DNA from: CAZLNO01 sp964561005
GTDB taxonomy: Bacteria; Pseudomonadota; Alphaproteobacteria; Kiloniellales; Rhodovibrionaceae
Assembly (NCBI GenBank): GCA_964561005.1
Contig: CAZLNO010000073.1
Coordinates: forward strand, 1 to 20,996
Length of the DNA: 20,996 nucleotides
Direction of reading: 5' to 3'
Each line of letters begins with the position of its first letter. Within the stretch, counting starts at the first letter, position 1. Positions 15,475-20,996 of this stretch are shown here, in pieces. The notes beneath the pieces were generated by a model. It saw nothing but the letters and a program-made list of their open reading frames with translations. It was not told the DNA's origin and ran no database searches. A program made the position numbers and the translations under genes.

Positions 15475-15503
15475 ATTATGCACACGGTCGGGTTTTATGT
15501 CAA
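15475..15503 (-). promoter_or_regulatory. Strong sigma70-type promoter of the terminase-like gene
   Basis: A perfect TTGACA (15498-15503), a 17-base spacer and CATAAT (15475-15480, five of six consensus bases) make this the best promoter match in the window. It gives a leader of about 34 bases with AGGAGG before the ATG at 15434. Confidence 0.75.
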
Positions 15504-15523
15504 GATTCCTATTTGTGGCGGAC

Positions 15524-15594
15524 CGTTCCGCCGGGCGGGGGCTCCCGTCCCCGCCCGGAACGTTTTTGCACACGGCCCTGGAAACGTTCGGGGC
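15524..15594. repeat. AACGTT-edged hairpin modules upstream of the SOS promoter
   Basis: CCGGGCGGGG (15531-15540) and CCCCGCCCGG (15549-15558) form a 10-base stem, extended by CGTTCC/GGAACG outside it. AACGTT follows at 15559 and again at 15583, in the same paired layout as at 14197 and 14223 (24 and 26 bases apart). It continues directly into the shared left flank of MITE copy 2. It lies about 20 bases upstream of the -35 hexamer. Confidence 0.65.
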
Positions 15595-15630
15595 GCGGAC
15601 GGGAGCCCGCGCCCCGCGAGGTCGCGAGGC

Positions 15631-15745
15631 GTAGGGCGGCTTCGCAAAGCGACACGCAGTCGGTGGTCGAAGGCCACCTAGCCGCCGACAAACCGTCGCG
15701 TCGCCCACACCCTTCGGCGGGTTGCCTGCGGCGAACCCGCCCTAC
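15631..15745. repeat. MITE-like element, copy 2 (115 bp)
   Basis: It has the same GTAGGGCGG/CCGCCCTAC ends and body as 14383-14469. Thirty bases replace two central ones (15651-15680) and contain the small hairpin GGTGG/CCACC. Its right end (CTAC at 15742-15745) overlaps the end of the DjlA-like gene and provides its stop codon. Confidence 0.75.
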
Positions 15746-16521
15746 ATCCCCCGCTGCTTCTGGATCTGCTCGTAGGCGCCGTTGATGGTGGCGAGTTTTT
15801 CGTTGGCCATTTCGATGAACTCCTGCGGCATGCCCTGGGCGACCAGGCGGTCGGGGTGGTTTTCGCGCACGAGCTGGCGGTAGGCGCGCTTGACCTCGTC
15901 GTCGCTGGCCTCCCGGCTGACGCCCAGAAGCTCGTAGGGGTCGTGGCCCTCGACGCCGAGGTTGTTGGCCTGGATGCGCTCCCAGGCGGCCTGGTCGAGG
16001 CCGAAGATGAAGGCGACCTGCTCCAGGTAGTCCAGCTCCGCCTGGCTGACCTCGCCGTCGGCGCGGGCGATGTGGAACAGGCCGTCCAGCAGCTCCTCCA
16101 GCACCGCGGGGTTGTCGCGGAACATGCGGCCGATCTGCTTGGCGTAGGGCTCGAAGCCGCGGGCGTCGCGCCGGGCCTGGTTGAACACCCGGCCGACGTT
16201 CTTCATCTCGTCCGGCGGCACGTGGAAGACCTGGCGGAAGGCCTGGATCTCGTCCTTGGTCACCACGCCGTCGGCCTTCGCCATCTTGGCGCCGAGCACG
16301 ATGACGCCGATGGTGAAGGCGATCTTCTTGGTGTTGTCGTCGGCCTCCGGCCCGGCGCCCGCCTCGGCCTCCGCGCCGGGCTCGCCCTGCTGCGCCAGCT
16401 CGCGCACCGAGTCGCGCATGCGGTCGACCGCGTGCCCCGCCAGCCCGCCGAGCAGCGCGCCCAGCGGCCCGCCCAGCGCGAAGCCCGCCGCGCCGCCAAG
16501 GACCTTGCCCCAGATCGTCAT
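15742..16521 (-). CDS. djlA: DjlA-like co-chaperone (TerB plus J domain)
   Basis: It is a DnaJ-class co-chaperone that should stimulate the ATPase of DnaK, probably at the inner membrane. The 259 residues begin with a glycine/alanine-rich hydrophobic segment (about 6-30) resembling the DjlA membrane anchor. An acidic linker (about 45-62) follows. A TerB-like helical domain (about 65-190) carries two acidic loops, AKADGVVTKDE and ARADGEVSQAE. The C-terminal J domain (about 203-256) has the essential HPD at 222-224. The order and length fit DjlA. The start at 16521 has only a weak ribosome site. The TAG stop comes from the inverted end of a MITE-like element, so the last residues may differ from relatives. 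It faces the GNAT gene divergently. Confidence 0.9.
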   Translation of the reverse strand: MTIWGKVLGGAAGFALGGPLGALLGGLAGHAVDRMRDSVRELAQQGEPGAEAEAGAGPEADDNTKKIAFTIGVIVLGAKMAKADGVVTKDEIQAFRQVFHVPPDEMKNVGRVFNQARRDARGFEPYAKQIGRMFRDNPAVLEELLDGLFHIARADGEVSQAELDYLEQVAFIFGLDQAAWERIQANNLGVEGHDPYELLGVSREASDDEVKRAYRQLVRENHPDRLVAQGMPQEFIEMANEKLATINGAYEQIQKQRGM

Positions 16522-16636
16522 GTCACACCCGCCGGTCTCGCCGTGCCCAGGATCCTCGATCCCGTCCGCTTATTCCACGCACCCGGCGCGCGGGCAAGGG
16601 GTGATCCGCCGCCCGGCCCGGTCACGAAAACGCCAC

Positions 16637-16651
16637 TTGTGCAGCGCACAA
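16637..16651. promoter_or_regulatory. Small inverted repeat TTGTGC-AGC-GCACAA in a divergent region
   Basis: A 6-base perfect inverted repeat lies between the divergent djlA-like and GNAT genes. TTGTGC could act as a poor -35 with CATATT (16659-16664, 16-base spacing) toward the GNAT gene. It may be a repressor site, but no regulator gene is adjacent, so this is a guess. Confidence 0.25.
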
Positions 16652-16677
16652 TACACGCCATATTTCAGCCTGCAAGC

Positions 16678-16707
16678 CCGGCAGCGCCACGCGCGTGGCG
16701 CTGCCGG
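16678..16707. repeat. Perfect 30-base palindrome
   Basis: Two 14-base arms (CCGGCAGCGCCACG and its complement) flank a central CG, so the whole 30 bases are self-complementary. It sits about 60 bases upstream of the GNAT start, in the 249-base divergent gap 16522-16770. It could form a strong RNA hairpin in the GNAT leader or be a cruciform or repeat element. No T tract follows, so it is not a classical terminator. The rest of the gap shows no gene. Confidence 0.7.
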
Positions 16708-16770
16708 CTGCGTACGGGGAGGGCCAACGCCGGAAGGGCGCGAGCGCAACCAGCCTGAAAGGTCGCCGCC

Positions 16771-17355
16771 ATGCCCTTCATCCGAAAGCTTTCGTCCGCG
16801 GACCTGCCGGCGCTCAAGGCGCACCACGCCCGCCTGGACGGCGACGACCGCTATCTGCGGTTCGGCCATCATGTCTCCGATACGGCCCTGCACCGCTATC
16901 TCGACGCCATCGCCTGGGCCGACGCGATCCTCATGGGGCATTTCGAGGCCGGCCGGCTGCGCGCGGTCGTGGAAATCGTGCCGCTGAACGACGGCTGGGA
17001 GCGCGCGGCCGAGCTGGCGCTGACGGTGGAGACGCCCTGGCGCGGCCGGGGCCTCGGCACCGAGCTGTGCCGGCGCGCGCTGGTGCTGGCCTGCAACCGG
17101 CGCATCCGCGAGGTCGCCATGATCTGCCTGGCCGAGAACGTGCGCATGCAGCGCCTCGCCGCCAAGCTGGACGCCCGCGTCGTCCATCGCGCCGGCGAGG
17201 TCGAGGGCCGGGTCATCCTGCCGCGGCCCAGCCCGTGGTCGCTGCTGCAGGAGGCCGTCATCACGAGCGGCGCCCTCGCGGCCGGCCTGCTGGAGCCCTC
17301 CGAGCCGGGCGCGACGCGGCCGGGCGAGCGGGCGCCGGACTGCCCCGTGCCGTGA
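16771..17355 (+). CDS. GNAT-family N-acetyltransferase
   Basis: A 194-residue acetyl-CoA-dependent acetyltransferase; the substrate is unknown. The core fold is visible: a charged N-terminal helix region, LRAVVEIVPLNDG (strand), and ELALTVETPWRGRGLGTELCRRAL. That last stretch contains the acetyl-CoA motif RGRGLGTEL (91-99). AMICLAENVRMQRLAAKLDARV follows as the C-terminal motif. The last 30 or so residues are proline-rich and probably disordered. The start at 16771 has AAAGGT upstream. The gene lies 82 bases before the oxoprolinase-type gene on the same strand and might be co-transcribed, though no shared pathway is evident. Confidence 0.85.
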   Translation: MPFIRKLSSADLPALKAHHARLDGDDRYLRFGHHVSDTALHRYLDAIAWADAILMGHFEAGRLRAVVEIVPLNDGWERAAELALTVETPWRGRGLGTELCRRALVLACNRRIREVAMICLAENVRMQRLAAKLDARVVHRAGEVEGRVILPRPSPWSLLQEAVITSGALAAGLLEPSEPGATRPGERAPDCPVP

Positions 17356-17437
17356 TGCGCGGGCGGCGCCGGTCGTTGACGCTCCGGGGAAAGCTTGCTC
17401 TCTTGCCGGCGAACGATAGACAGCGGAGAGAGCGGGC

Positions 17438-20996
<3,559 letters not shown>

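Noticed and set aside
15435..15485. An upstream in-frame start for the terminase-like gene at 15485
   Set aside because: It would lie upstream of the -10 hexamer and the LexA box; the start at 15434 has a proper ribosome site.
14190..15745. A CRISPR array or insertion sequence as explanation of the repeats
   Set aside because: The repeats are long, irregularly spaced and palindromic, without uniform spacers, and no cas gene or transposase frame is present.

Overview
The window reads as chromosomal DNA of a high-GC alphaproteobacterium, most likely a Rhodospirillales-type lineage. The evidence is the murein and division cluster order, a MurE with the meso-diaminopimelate motif DNPR, a bacterial type A RNase P RNA, and LexA boxes of the alphaproteobacterial direct-repeat form GTTC-N7-GTTC. 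No species is named because nothing here was compared with a database.

Left part (1-9540, all on the minus strand). This is a compact dcw cluster, read right to left: mraZ, rsmH, ftsL, ftsI, murE, murF, mraY and murD (murD is cut by the window edge). The genes are packed with 4-17 base overlaps; three junctions in a row use an ATGATG overlap and one uses ATGA. Only mraY and murD are separated, by 8 bases. Upstream of mraZ are a sigma70-like promoter and ten-base-pitch TGGG boxes that look like the MraZ autoregulatory operator. Further upstream is a perfect LexA-type box, then rnpB, whose 5' end lies just after the stop codon of an AmpD-like amidase.

Middle part (9546-14044, minus strand). 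It holds the amidase, a palindromic intergenic repeat, a metallo-beta-lactamase-fold hydrolase with a signal peptide, and a uup-eamA pair whose stop and start codons share one base. The amidase may recycle or remodel murein and so fits the dcw neighbourhood. The hydrolase, transporter and Uup look like independent housekeeping or accessory genes.

Repeat-rich island (about 14190-15745). GC-rich hairpin modules edged by AACGTT, and two MITE-like elements with GTAGGGCGG/CCGCCCTAC ends, surround and enter one gene at 14478-15434. That gene has an N-terminal domain like phage small terminases. Its promoter (TTGACA-N17-CATAAT) is followed directly by a LexA box, so it is very probably SOS-controlled. 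One repeat copy is read in frame in its C-terminal half, and its stop codon lies in another repeat. This orphan, LexA-controlled terminase-like gene is the best candidate for something undescribed here.

Right part (15742-20996). A DjlA-like TerB/J-domain protein on the minus strand is followed by a divergent region with a 30-base perfect palindrome. On the plus strand come a GNAT acetyltransferase and a fused hydantoinase A/B (5-oxoprolinase-type) gene that runs off the end of the window. No tRNA, CRISPR array, transposase or integrase was seen.
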